Of a stretch of DNA of 13,329 nt, positions 6,756-13,329 are shown in pieces. The notes under the pieces were generated by a model. That model did not search any database. It was not told where the DNA came from and worked only from the letters and a program-made list of their open reading frames with translations. This DNA comes from JAAZNO01 sp012798275 (lineage in GTDB: Bacteria; Chloroflexota; Anaerolineae; B4-G1; SLSP01). The stretch covers positions 1 through 13,329 of the forward strand of contig DAOPQD010000085.1 in assembly GCA_035347995.1 (NCBI GenBank). Direction: 5' to 3'. The translations under genes and the position numbers were made by a program. Numbering within the stretch: the first letter of the stretch is position 1; every line of letters begins with the position of its first letter.

Positions 6756-6842
6756 GTTGTCCTCAGAAAATAAGCGAGTCAGCGAACCTCAGCCCCGGAA
6801 TGAATTCCGGGCCTGCTATACTTCCCACGGTTACAATCTTTC

Positions 6843-6871
6843 ATTGTAACTGTTCAACCACCGACTGAGAA
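6843..6871 (-). promoter_or_regulatory. Candidate promoter for ccdA
   Basis: On the minus strand TTCTCA (6871-6866) and TACAAT (6848-6843) are 17 bp apart, with ccdA's GTG about 80 nt beyond a start site near 6836. The -10 matches five of six consensus bases and the -35 four of six. The -10 overlaps the arm of the 6830-6850 hairpin, and the -35 lies in a repeat shared with 13.26 kb, which lowers confidence. Confidence 0.28.
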
Positions 6872-6990
6872 ACAGCATAGATTTCAGAGCAATTGCTGAA
6901 AGAATCAAATTTGTAATACGTATAGCCTTTGCCCCTTATCCCCTGCCCCTTCCCCCCGTGAGCGCGGAGGGAAGGGGAACTCTTTTTGTG

Positions 6991-7040
6991 GGGCTTTGCA
7001 GGCGGGCGTAGCCCGCCTGCAAAGCCCTTTTATTTTTTTT
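6991..7040 (+). terminator. Strong intrinsic terminator, plus strand, without an evident gene
   Basis: GGGCTTTGCAGGCGGGC (6991-7007) pairs perfectly with 7011-7027 around a GTA loop, a 17-bp stem. It is followed at 7028-7040 by thirteen bases that are all T except for one A. This is the best terminator in the window, and it acts on the plus strand. All neighbouring genes are on the minus strand, where the hairpin is followed by CACAAAAAGAG and no T-tract. Confidence 0.75.
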
Positions 7041-7066
7041 CTCCCTCTCCACTTCTGGAAAATTCC

Positions 7067-7093
7067 AATCTGTGCAATCTGCGAAATCTGTGG
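7067..7093. repeat. Three tandem 9-mers AATCTGNGN
   Basis: AATCTGTGC, AATCTGCGA and AATCTGTGG follow each other directly. The reverse complement contains CCACAGATTTC, which recurs at 12975-12985 as CCACAGATTTCACGGAT in the opposite orientation. This suggests a dispersed repeat. Confidence 0.5.
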
Positions 7094-7167
7094 ATGCTCT
7101 CCCCAGAAAATAGAACCCGCTCCCACGTTTCCACGACGGCTCAAATTATACCACCCTCCCCCGCGCA

Positions 7168-7210
7168 TACAAACAAACGTCCCCCTTCCAGAACGGTGGA
7201 AGGGGGACGT
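7168..7210 (-). terminator. Intrinsic terminator of the gcvH-gcvPA-gcvPB operon
   Basis: On the minus strand ACGTCCCCCTTCCA and TGGAAGGGGGACGT form a perfect 14-bp stem (7210-7197 with 7190-7177) around a 6-nt loop. The T-rich tail TTTGTTTGT follows from 7176 down. It begins 12 nt after the gcvPB stop codon, the expected place. Confidence 0.85.
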
Positions 7211-7222
7211 CGTCGGCGTGGG

Positions 7223-8677
7223 TTACGGCTCGTGTTGATAGCGGAGCACCGGCTTCCGCGCCGCGCGGACCTCGTCGAGGCGCCGAACGGGCGCGTTGTG
7301 CGGCGCCTCGTGTAGCAACTCCGGGGCCGTCGCCGCCTCTTCCGCGATCTTCCGCAGGATTTCGGCGTAGGCGTCCAGCGATTGTTTGCTCTCCGTCTCC
7401 GTCGGCTCGATCATCAGCGCCTCGTGGACGATGAGCGGGAAGTAGTTGGTCGGCGGATGGACCCCGTAATCAATCAGCCGCTTGGCGATGTCGAGTGCCC
7501 GAACGTCGGGCGCGGCTTGCAAGCGGCCTTCGACGACGAACTCGTGCTTGCAGACGCGGTCGTAGGGCAGGGGATACACGCCCTTAATCTGGCTCAGCAG
7601 ATAGTTGGCATTGAGCACCGCGTGTTCGGCCGCCTGGCGCAGGCCCGCGTCGCCCAACATGCGGATGTAGGTGTACGCGCGCACCAACATGCCAAACTGC
7701 CCCCAGAAGGCCTTCACCGGCCCGATGGACTGCGGCGGCATGACAAAGTCATAGATGAAGAAGTCCTCATCCTCATCTTCGAGCTGCACGACGAGGGGAC
7801 CGGGAAGAAAATCCACCAGGTGCGCGGCCACACCGACCGGCCCACTGCCGGGGCCGCCGCCGCCGTGGGGCGTGCTGAACGTCTTGTGCAGGTTGAAGTG
7901 CATCACGTCAATGCCGAGATCGCCGGGGCGCATCACACCCATGAGCGCGTTCATGTTCGCGCCGTCGCCGTAGACCAGGCCGCCGCAGCTGTGAACGAGC
8001 TCCACCACTTCCTGGATGTGCTCCTCGAAGAGGCCCAGCGTGTTGGGATTGGTGATCATCAGGCCGACGACCCGCTCGCAGAGCTGCGCGCGCAGCGCGT
8101 TGAGGTCCACGTTGCCGCGCGCATCCGAGGAGATTTGCACGACGTGCAGGCCGCTCATGTTCGTCGTCGCCGGATTGGTCCCGTGTGCCGAATCCGGCAC
8201 GAGGATGAGGTCGCGCTGCGTCTCGCCCCGGAAGCGCTGATAAGCGCGCATGATCAGCACGCCCGTCAGCTCGCCCTGCGCGCCGGCGGCCGGTTGCAGC
8301 GTCACCCCGGCAAAGCCTCCAATCGCCTTCAAGTATTCCTGGAGGTGATACATGAGGAACAACGCGCCCTGAGCCGTGCCGGGATCCTGCAGCGGATGCA
8401 GTCCCGTGAAGCCGGAAAGGCGCGCGGCGACCTCGTTGATCTTGGGATTGTACTTCATCGTGCACGAGCCGAGGGGATACATGCCTTTGTCAATGGCGTA
8501 GTTGAGCTGCGAGAGCCGGGTGAAGTGACGGACGACATCCACTTCGCTCACTTCGGGCAGGGGCAGGTCGGCCCGCAACAGTTCCGTCGGCAGCTCGCTC
8601 GGCGGGACATCCAGCTTCGGCGGTTTGACGCCCTCGCGTCCAGGAGCCGAGAGTTCGTAAATCAAGGGTTCAGCCAT
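7223..8677 (-). CDS. gcvPB: Glycine dehydrogenase (decarboxylating) subunit 2
   Basis: This is the C-terminal half of the split P-protein. With GcvPA it decarboxylates glycine using pyridoxal phosphate and passes the aminomethyl group to lipoyl-GcvH. The 484-residue protein has the family core: PLGSCTMKYNPKINE (68-82), DSAHGTNPATTNMSG (162-176), GDGANMNALMG, and the PLP Schiff-base Lys265 in HFNLHKTFSTPHGGGGPG (260-277). The length is normal for the subunit. ATG 8677 is fixed by AGGAGGTGA with 5 nt spacing; the longer frame upstream is gcvPA sequence. The first 8 bases overlap the end of gcvPA, so translation is coupled, as befits subunits made in equal amount. An intrinsic terminator follows at once. 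Confidence 0.97.
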   Translation of the reverse strand: MAEPLIYELSAPGREGVKPPKLDVPPSELPTELLRADLPLPEVSEVDVVRHFTRLSQLNYAIDKGMYPLGSCTMKYNPKINEVAARLSGFTGLHPLQDPGTAQGALFLMYHLQEYLKAIGGFAGVTLQPAAGAQGELTGVLIMRAYQRFRGETQRDLILVPDSAHGTNPATTNMSGLHVVQISSDARGNVDLNALRAQLCERVVGLMITNPNTLGLFEEHIQEVVELVHSCGGLVYGDGANMNALMGVMRPGDLGIDVMHFNLHKTFSTPHGGGGPGSGPVGVAAHLVDFLPGPLVVQLEDEDEDFFIYDFVMPPQSIGPVKAFWGQFGMLVRAYTYIRMLGDAGLRQAAEHAVLNANYLLSQIKGVYPLPYDRVCKHEFVVEGRLQAAPDVRALDIAKRLIDYGVHPPTNYFPLIVHEALMIEPTETESKQSLDAYAEILRKIAEEAATAPELLHEAPHNAPVRRLDEVRAARKPVLRYQHEP

Positions 8678-10055
8678 GAGACTCACCTCCTGCGGCGTGA
8701 TGCGCGCTGAACTCGGCCAACGCCGCCACAAAATCGTCAATCTCCTCGCGCGAGTTCATCTCCGTCACCGCTACCAGCATGTGATGCTGCAGCTGCGGGT
8801 AATCGCGCCCCAGATCGTAGCCGCCGATGATCTCGAGGAAATACTCATTGAGGAGGAAGTCGTTGATCTCCGCGACCGGCGCGGGGCAGCGGACGACGAA
8901 TTCGTTGAAGAAGGGGCGGGCGCTCACCACGCTGAAGCCCTCCAGCGCGTCAATCTCGCGCGCGGCGTAGTGCGCCTTGTGATAGTTGAGCTCGGCGATC
9001 TTGCGCAGGCCCTGTTTCCCCAGCGCGGACAGGTACACCGTGGCCGCCAGCATCATCAGGCCCTGATTCGTGCAGATGTTGGAGGTGGCCTTTTCGCGGC
9101 GGATGTGTTGCTCGCGCGTCGTGAGGGTGAGCACGAAGGCGCGCTGGCCTTCGGCGTCCACTGTCTCCCCGGCGAGGCGCCCGGCCAGCTGGCGCACATA
9201 CTGCTCGCGGGTGGCGTAGAAACCCAGATACGGGCCACCGAAATTGAGCCCCAGGCCCAGCGGTTGCCCTTCGCCCATCACGATGTCCGCGCCAAGCGCG
9301 CCCGGCGGCGTGAACAGTCCCAGGGAGATGGGGTTGGTCGCCACCGCCAGCAGCGTCCCGTCGCCCTGCTGATGCACGCGGTCGGCGAGGCCGTCCAGCG
9401 CCTCCAGCTCCCCGAAGAAGTTGGGGCTTTGCAGGACCAGGCAGGCGGTGTTTTTGTCCACCAGCGCTACCACCTGCTCCAGGGAAGCGGTGAGATCGTC
9501 ATCGCCGACGATTTGCAGGCCCATCCCTTGCGTGTAGGTGCGGATCACCTGCCGGTACAGGGGATGGACGGTGGGGGCGACCACGACTTGGGTGCGCTTG
9601 AGGCGGAAGACGTTCAGCGCCTGGATCACCGCCTCGGCGGTCGCCGTCGCCCCATCATAGTGGCTGGCGTTGGCGACTTCCATGCCCGTCAGGTCGCAGA
9701 TCAGGCTCTGGAACTCGAAGATCGCCTGGAGCGTCCCCTGGCTCACCTCGGGCTGATAGGGCGTGTAGGCCGTGGCGAATTCGCCCCGGCTGATGATGGC
9801 GTCCACGACGGCGGGGACCCAATGGCGGTAGGCTCCCGCGCCCAGGAACATGGGCACTTCGTAAGCGTTGAGGTTGGAGGCAGCGATCTCGTGCAGCTCT
9901 TGGGCGATTTCCATTTCCGAGGCGGGTTCCGGCAGGCCGAGAGCGGGATAGCGATACTGCGCTGGAACGTCCGCGAACAGCGCGGCGAGGTCCTCCACAT
10001 CGATGGCCGCCAGCATCTGGCGGCGCTCTTCATCCGTATGCGGTACGTAGACCAT
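8670..10055 (-). CDS. gcvPA: Glycine dehydrogenase (decarboxylating) subunit 1
   Basis: This is the N-terminal half of the split P-protein of the glycine cleavage system, working in a complex with GcvPB in the cytoplasm. The 461-residue protein starts MVYVPHTDEERRQML, as in the family, and contains FLGAGAYRHWVPAVVD, TAYTPYQPEVSQGTLQ, MEVANASHYDGATA and ATSNICTNQGLM, all close to the GcvPA consensus. The length is normal. ATG 10055 has GGAG 6 nt upstream. It lies 33 nt after gcvH and overlaps gcvPB by 8 nt (its TGA is inside ATGGCTGA). No frameshift or missing motif was seen. Confidence 0.97.
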   Translation of the reverse strand: MVYVPHTDEERRQMLAAIDVEDLAALFADVPAQYRYPALGLPEPASEMEIAQELHEIAASNLNAYEVPMFLGAGAYRHWVPAVVDAIISRGEFATAYTPYQPEVSQGTLQAIFEFQSLICDLTGMEVANASHYDGATATAEAVIQALNVFRLKRTQVVVAPTVHPLYRQVIRTYTQGMGLQIVGDDDLTASLEQVVALVDKNTACLVLQSPNFFGELEALDGLADRVHQQGDGTLLAVATNPISLGLFTPPGALGADIVMGEGQPLGLGLNFGGPYLGFYATREQYVRQLAGRLAGETVDAEGQRAFVLTLTTREQHIRREKATSNICTNQGLMMLAATVYLSALGKQGLRKIAELNYHKAHYAAREIDALEGFSVVSARPFFNEFVVRCPAPVAEINDFLLNEYFLEIIGGYDLGRDYPQLQHHMLVAVTEMNSREEIDDFVAALAEFSAHHAAGGESHG

Positions 10056-10088
10056 GGACAGCTCCTTTCATGCGTCGGGCGCAGGCGT

Positions 10089-10475
10089 TCAGGCCTCTTG
10101 TTCGAGCCACGCGGCGTAGGCTTCGGGGGTGAGCAAGGCGTCCCATTCCTCGGGGTTGCTGGCGCGGAGTTTGATCAGCCAGCCGCCCTCGAAGGCCTCG
10201 GCGTTGATGAGCTCGGGCTGGTCTTCCAGCGCGGCGTTGATCTCCACGACCTCACCGCTCAGCGGGGCGTACACGTCGGAGGCGGCTTTGACGGATTCCA
10301 CGACGCCGAATTGCTCGCCCTTCAACACTTCCTCGCCGACTTCCGGCAGCTCCACATAGACGATGTCCGAGAGGGTGCTCTGGGCGTAGTCGCTGATGCC
10401 GATGACGAACACGGCGCCTTCCGGCCGGGCCCACTCATGGGATTCGAGATATCGGGCATTGGGATCAATCTTCAT
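10089..10475 (-). CDS. gcvH: Glycine cleavage system H protein
   Basis: GcvH carries the lipoyl arm that receives the aminomethyl group from the P-protein and presents it to the T and L proteins. The 128-residue protein has the usual length and motifs: YLESHEWARPEG (9-20), GISDYAQSTLSDIVYVELP (26-44), and the lipoylation site Lys63 in GVVESVKAASDVYAPLSG. ATG 10475 is chosen because the family's N-terminus begins there and AAGGAG lies 9 nt upstream; 15 more codons are open but lack such support. It is the first gene of gcvH-gcvPA-gcvPB. The 126-bp gap upstream holds the sensor kinase terminator and a weak promoter-like pair on minus (TTTGCA 10584-10579, TAAGAT 10562-10557, 16 bp apart). I saw nothing like a glycine riboswitch, and gcvT is absent from this window. 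Confidence 0.97.
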   Translation of the reverse strand: MKIDPNARYLESHEWARPEGAVFVIGISDYAQSTLSDIVYVELPEVGEEVLKGEQFGVVESVKAASDVYAPLSGEVVEINAALEDQPELINAEAFEGGWLIKLRASNPEEWDALLTPEAYAAWLEQEA

Positions 10476-10581
10476 GGGACTATACTCCTTTTCTATGGGA
10501 TATGAGAATTTCTGTACCACACTGCTGCGTACTGCCTGACTGGCGCCTGCACATGGATCTTATTTACAGCGCAGGACATGC

Positions 10582-10619
10582 AAAACTCTGCCGGCCCGCC
10601 CTCACAGTTTGGCCGGCAG
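10582..10619 (-). terminator. Intrinsic terminator overlapping the stop codon of the sensor kinase
   Basis: On the minus strand CTGCCGGCC (10619-10611) pairs with GGCCGGCAG (10596-10588), a 9-bp GC-rich stem whose loop holds the kinase's TGA. AGTTTTGC follows. The T-tract is only four long, so efficiency is uncertain. It would separate the kinase from the gcv operon. Confidence 0.55.
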
Positions 10620-12890
10620 CAACACCGTGAAAATGCTCCCCTTTTCTGCGGCGCTGACCGCTGAGATCCGCCCACCATGGAGTTCGACAATGCTGCGGCT
10701 GATGGCCAGGCCCAATCCCGTGCCGCGCACGCTGCGGACCAACGGGTGCTGGGAGCGGAAATACTTGGTGAAGAGCTTCTCCAGCTCCTCTGGCGTCATG
10801 CCGATACCCGAATCCTCCACCTGCCAGCGCACCCAGGTCTTGCCGTCGGTCGTGTACCGATCGCCGCGCACGGTGATGTGACCCTCTTCGGGGGTGTATT
10901 TGACCGCGTTACTGAGCAAATTGGTGAGCACCTGCATCAACCGCCCGCGGTCGCCGACGATGGACGGCAGATCGGGTTGGAGCTCCACGCGGAGCGTCTG
11001 CCGCCGTTCGGCGATGGCCTGTTCGAAGCTCTGGAGCGCTTCCTCGACCAGCTGGGCCGGTTGGAGCGGCCGCATGTCCAGCTGCAGCCGCCCGGATTCG
11101 ATGCGCGAGATGTCGAGCAGATCTTGCACCAGCCGATCCATGTGCTGGATGTTCTTGCGGATGATTTCGATGAACTGCTGCTGTTGCTCCGTCAACGGGC
11201 CGGCCAGACCTTTGACGAGCAGGTCCGTGTAACCTTTCATCGAGGTCATCGGCTGTTTGAGCTCGTGCGAGACGAAGGAGACGAATTCCGTCTTGGCCTG
11301 ATTGGCGTGCTGCACCTGTTGGAACAGGCGCGCGTTATCTATGGCGATGGCGGCATGTTCGGCAAAGCGGCAGACGAAATCCACCGCCTGTGGCGAGAAG
11401 GCATTCTGCCCGGCGGCCTCGAGGGCGATGACGCCGATCACGCGGTTTTCCCGTTGGATGGGAATGGTGAGCTGCGTCCGCATGTCGGGCATCAGGGCCT
11501 CGTAGCGGGCATCGGCGCTGACGTCCGGGACGAGGGTCACCTGTCCGGTGCGCACCGTCGCGCCGACCAGGCCGCGCTCCAGGGGCCACAGCTGACGCTC
11601 CTTGTAGGGCTCCAACACGTCGGGGGGATAGCCGCGATAGGCGAGCACGCGCAGGCCGCGAGTGCCGTCCTCGTCTTCGTGTAGCGCGGCAATCATGCCT
11701 ACCGGCGCCCCGGTGATGCGGGTGGCCCATTCGAGGGTGAGGTTCATCACCTCGGTGTAGTTCAGGCTGGAATTGAGCATCCGATCAATGTGCTGGAGCG
11801 TCGTGAGCTCTTCCACCCGTGCCTGGAGGGCCTGATCGGTCATGGTGAAGAGGCGCGCGTTTTCGATGGCGATGGCTGCCTGTGCCCCGAACGCCAGGAG
11901 CAGCTCCGCGTCCTCCTGGTCGAAGGGATGGCTATCCTGCGTGTTGATGACTTCCAGCACGCCGATGGTGTTCCCCCGCGCGTTGAGGGGGATCGCCAGG
12001 ATGGAGCGGGTGACAAAATCCGCGCTGCGATCCACCCCCGCATACCAGCGCGGATCGCGGTGAGCATCGGTGATGATGATGGGGCGATTTTCGGCAAAGG
12101 CGGCGCCGACGATGCCCTTGCCGGCGGGGATCTTGCGGCCTACCAGCTCGTTGCCCAACGGCCCGCAGGAAACGCGGAAGATGAGATCGCCGCTGGCCTC
12201 GTCGAGGAGCAGCAGGGAGCCCGCCTCAGCGTTGAGCAGTTTGACCGCGTTGCGCACGACCAGGTCGAGCACCTCATCAATGTTGAGGCTGGAGGCCAGC
12301 AGTCGCCCGATCTCATTGAGGGTGTTCAGCTGGTGGGCGCGGGCCTCGAGGCGGTCTTGCAGGCGTCGCCGCTCGATGGCGGAGGCGGTGAACGCCGCGA
12401 CCGCGACGAAGAAGCGCTCGTCCTCCTCGGAAAAACGGAGCTCCGGTTTTTGGGAGCAGGCGACCATCACGCCGATGATTTGATCGCCGGCCATGAGCGG
12501 CGCGCCGAGCCAGGCGCGGTCGAGCCGCCCGCTGGGTTCGATGCCCCGGGCCGCGCATTCCTGCACATAATCAGCGGTGCGGATCACCTCCCCCGTCTTC
12601 ATCACCTGCCCGGTCAGGCCGGTGGTGGCGGGCCAGGCAATGCCGGGGTAGAGCCGCTCGCTGCCTTCAACGTAAAAGGCATAGGACAGTTCCGTCCGCT
12701 CAGGGTTGGCGAGGGCGATGTAGAAATCCGGCGACTGCAATATCCGCTGAGTCTGCGTGTAGATGAGCTCCATGATGTCATCTACTGGCATGGTGAAATT
12801 GGCGGCCTGCACGATCCAATGCAGCGCTTGCAGCTCAAGTTCGTGACGTTCCAGATGGGCCCTGACGGTCGGCAAGGGTGTTTCGTCCAT
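10602..12890 (-). CDS. Three-GAF-domain sensor histidine kinase
   Basis: This 762-residue protein has no signal peptide or membrane segment, so it is probably a cytoplasmic sensor. Three GAF-like domains follow one another at about 20-175, 190-347 and 363-523, each ending in the typical AIAIENARLF-like helix (weaker in the first). The HisKA dimerisation domain has the phospho-acceptor His542 in FVSFVSHELKQPMTSMKGY. The HATPase_c domain has the N box LTNLLSNAVKYTPEEGHI (about 655-672), DSGIGM (693-698) and GTGLGLAISRSIVELHGG (723-740). All kinase boxes are intact. ATG 12890 is preferred because GAGGAG ends 6 nt before it; the 11-codon longer start at 12923 lies inside tandem repeats and has no ribosome binding site. 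GAF ligands cannot be told from sequence. No response regulator is adjacent, so it looks like an orphan kinase. It may be transcribed alone. Confidence 0.93.
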   Translation of the reverse strand: MDETPLPTVRAHLERHELELQALHWIVQAANFTMPVDDIMELIYTQTQRILQSPDFYIALANPERTELSYAFYVEGSERLYPGIAWPATTGLTGQVMKTGEVIRTADYVQECAARGIEPSGRLDRAWLGAPLMAGDQIIGVMVACSQKPELRFSEEDERFFVAVAAFTASAIERRRLQDRLEARAHQLNTLNEIGRLLASSLNIDEVLDLVVRNAVKLLNAEAGSLLLLDEASGDLIFRVSCGPLGNELVGRKIPAGKGIVGAAFAENRPIIITDAHRDPRWYAGVDRSADFVTRSILAIPLNARGNTIGVLEVINTQDSHPFDQEDAELLLAFGAQAAIAIENARLFTMTDQALQARVEELTTLQHIDRMLNSSLNYTEVMNLTLEWATRITGAPVGMIAALHEDEDGTRGLRVLAYRGYPPDVLEPYKERQLWPLERGLVGATVRTGQVTLVPDVSADARYEALMPDMRTQLTIPIQRENRVIGVIALEAAGQNAFSPQAVDFVCRFAEHAAIAIDNARLFQQVQHANQAKTEFVSFVSHELKQPMTSMKGYTDLLVKGLAGPLTEQQQQFIEIIRKNIQHMDRLVQDLLDISRIESGRLQLDMRPLQPAQLVEEALQSFEQAIAERRQTLRVELQPDLPSIVGDRGRLMQVLTNLLSNAVKYTPEEGHITVRGDRYTTDGKTWVRWQVEDSGIGMTPEELEKLFTKYFRSQHPLVRSVRGTGLGLAISRSIVELHGGRISAVSAAEKGSIFTVLLPAKL

Positions 12891-12909
12891 ACGCATCTCC
12901 TCGGAAAAT

Positions 12910-12944
12910 GCGTCATGCGTCATACGTCATGCGTGATGCGTAAG
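12910..12944. repeat. Five tandem heptamers GCGTCAT and variants
   Basis: GCGTCAT, GCGTCAT, ACGTCAT, GCGTGAT and GCGTAAG follow without gaps. The array ends about 20 bp upstream of the sensor kinase start codon and lies in its probable leader. It explains the spurious in-frame start codons there. Confidence 0.75.
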
Positions 12945-13000
12945 TGATCTGCTCAGCAAATGGCTCACGGATGGCCACAGATTTCACGGATCAGAGAAGG

Positions 13001-13100
13001 TAGCGCGAACTTCAGTTCGCTCTCAGGCCACCCTGGTCTGACAGGTCCAGGCCGCTGAAACGAGCTCCCCCAACAACGCGCTTCAGCGCGGTTGACTCGT
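13001..13100. repeat. Dispersed palindromic element, second copy
   Basis: TAGCGCGAACTTCAGTTC (13001-13018) is identical to 4174-4191. It contains the hairpin GCGAAC-TTCA-GTTCGC (13005-13020). Some 30 bp on, TCCAGGCCGCTG resembles TTCAGGCCGCTG at 4252-4263, in the same order. A further GCGC-TTCA-GCGC hairpin and GTTGACTCG follow. Two partly conserved copies in one window suggest a genome-wide repeat. Confidence 0.55.
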
Positions 13101-13196
13101 GTCGAACTGGTGAACCGTCGCCGTCGCTGCTCACGACTCACATTTTCATCCTTGGATGATGTGCGCCAGCACATGGCGTCTCCTTCGAAAGTAGAG

Positions 13197-13225
13197 ATCA
13201 GCGGTCAGCAGTCAGTGAATCAGCG
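13197..13225. repeat. Tandem heptamers ATCAGCG / GTCAGCA / GTCAGTG
   Basis: ATCAGCG, GTCAGCA and GTCAGTG are contiguous, followed by AATCAGCG. Related words (GCGAGTCAGCGAAC) occur next to the ccdA start at about 6774-6787, and GCGAAAAA occurs both here (13222-13229) and at 5125-5140. Confidence 0.6.
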
Positions 13226-13255
13226 AAAAAATCACTTGCGTGACAAAGGTACCGC

Positions 13256-13329
13256 CACTGACTAAGAAACGCAAGATTTCCTGGCGACCCTTGAAGATTG
13301 AGTATCAACTTTTGCCCCTATCCCCTGGC
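13256..13329. repeat. Degenerate element shared with 6861-6945
   Basis: CACTGACTAAGAAACGCAAG here aligns with CCGACTGAGAAACAGCATAG at 6861-6880. Both are followed by GATTTC and, about 40-55 bp on, by TTTGCCCC(T)TATCCCCTG. The order of elements and the near-identical ends argue for common origin. The element runs to the window edge and may be cut there. Confidence 0.45.

Larger units (their letters stand above)
6814..7040 (+). ncRNA. Candidate small RNA (promoter-like start, hairpins, intrinsic terminator)
   Basis: On the plus strand an extended -10 (TGCTATACT, 6814-6822) is followed about 8 bp later by a perfect 8-bp hairpin with a 5-nt loop (6830-6850). A second hairpin lies at 6882-6901, and a textbook terminator at 6991-7040. 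No plus-strand coding gene lies upstream that would need that terminator. The predicted transcript would run from about 6829 to 7040, near 210 nt. There is no good -35 and no family that I recognise. The parts could also be unrelated dispersed repeats, so this is only a hypothesis. Confidence 0.3.
6756..7222. other. 467-bp non-coding region with several hairpins
   Basis: No supported protein gene lies here. Contents from left to right are: an 8-bp inverted repeat around ATTCCGGG (6794-6811); an extended -10-like TGCTATACT on plus (6814-6822); a hairpin GTTACAAT/ATTGTAAC (6830-6850); a hairpin TTTCAG/CTGAAA (6882-6901); a pyrimidine tract TTTGCCCCTTATCCCCTG; a 17-bp hairpin with T-tract (6991-7040); three AATCTGNGN units (7067-7093); and the gcvPB terminator. 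Short frames here are low-complexity and lack ribosome binding sites. Confidence 0.8.
12891..13329. other. 439-bp non-coding, repeat-rich region
   Basis: I see no supported gene. Contents are: heptamers at 12910-12944, CCACAGATTTCACGGAT near 12975, a palindromic repeat from 13001, a second hairpin with GCGC-TTCA-GCGC near 13077-13090, TCAGC-type heptamers at 13197-13225, and a degenerate element at 13256-13329 shared with 6.86 kb. A 69-codon minus-strand frame (12965-13174) is made of these repeats and is not considered a gene. Confidence 0.75.

Noticed and set aside
7382..8710. 442-codon open frame on the plus strand
   Set aside because: It is antisense to gcvPB, with the same mirrored composition and no ribosome binding site or family motif.
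8676..10505. 609-codon open frame on the plus strand
   Set aside because: It is antisense to gcvPA and gcvH, which are certain. The predicted protein is rich in Gly, Arg, His and Gln with no motifs, as expected from the opposite strand of GC-rich genes.
10476..10601. Glycine riboswitch ahead of gcvH
   Set aside because: The gap is only 126 bp, part of it is the kinase terminator, and I found no paired helices or conserved core of that riboswitch class.
10677..12947. Two long plus-strand frames (10677-11684 and 11790-12947)
   Set aside because: Both lie opposite the intact sensor kinase and show no recognisable domain.
12965..13174. 69-codon minus-strand frame in the right-hand gap
   Set aside because: It consists of dispersed palindromic repeats and has no ribosome binding site or homology that I recognise.

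Overview
The window is GC-rich bacterial chromosome. The best guess for the host is a member of the Chloroflexota (Anaerolineae or a relative). The reasons are the family mix and gene style: a GT-C-like membrane protein beside a Dpm1-type GT2 and a GT87 enzyme, a soluble three-GAF histidine kinase, split glycine decarboxylase subunits (GcvPA/GcvPB), and intergenic regions full of short palindromes and heptamer-type tandem repeats. No rRNA or tRNA is present to confirm this, so the assignment is inference. Nothing points to phage, insertion sequences, CRISPR or plasmid functions.

Layout, left to right. (1) 1-3141: an envelope glycosylation block. A polytopic membrane protein reads leftward off the window edge (1-1003, minus). 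It diverges from a polyprenyl-phosphate-mannose synthase-like GT2 (1119-1901, plus) and a GT87 membrane glycosyltransferase (1927-3141, plus). The GT2 would make the lipid-linked sugar donor that membrane enzymes of the GT-C fold use. (2) 3401-6755, all minus: ccdA (thiol electron transfer across the membrane), a DUF2085 membrane protein coupled to it by an ATGA overlap, lgt (lipoprotein diacylglyceryl transferase), and a coiled-coil zinc-ribbon protein. (3) 6756-7222: a non-coding region with several hairpins and one very strong plus-strand terminator. It may hold a small RNA gene. (4) 7223-10475, minus: gcvH-gcvPA-gcvPB, the lipoyl carrier and both halves of the P-protein of the glycine cleavage system, ending in a clear intrinsic terminator. 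gcvT is not in the window. (5) 10602-12890, minus: a large cytoplasmic GAF-GAF-GAF-HisKA-HATPase sensor kinase with no response regulator beside it. (6) 12891-13329: non-coding and rich in repeats.

The coding content is mostly ordinary housekeeping and envelope biology. The less explained part is between the genes: several families of short repeats recur within 13 kb, including heptamer tandem arrays, a palindromic element shared by 4.17 kb and 13.0 kb, and a degenerate element shared by 6.86 kb and 13.26 kb. There is also a candidate promoter-hairpins-terminator unit at 6.81-7.04 kb.
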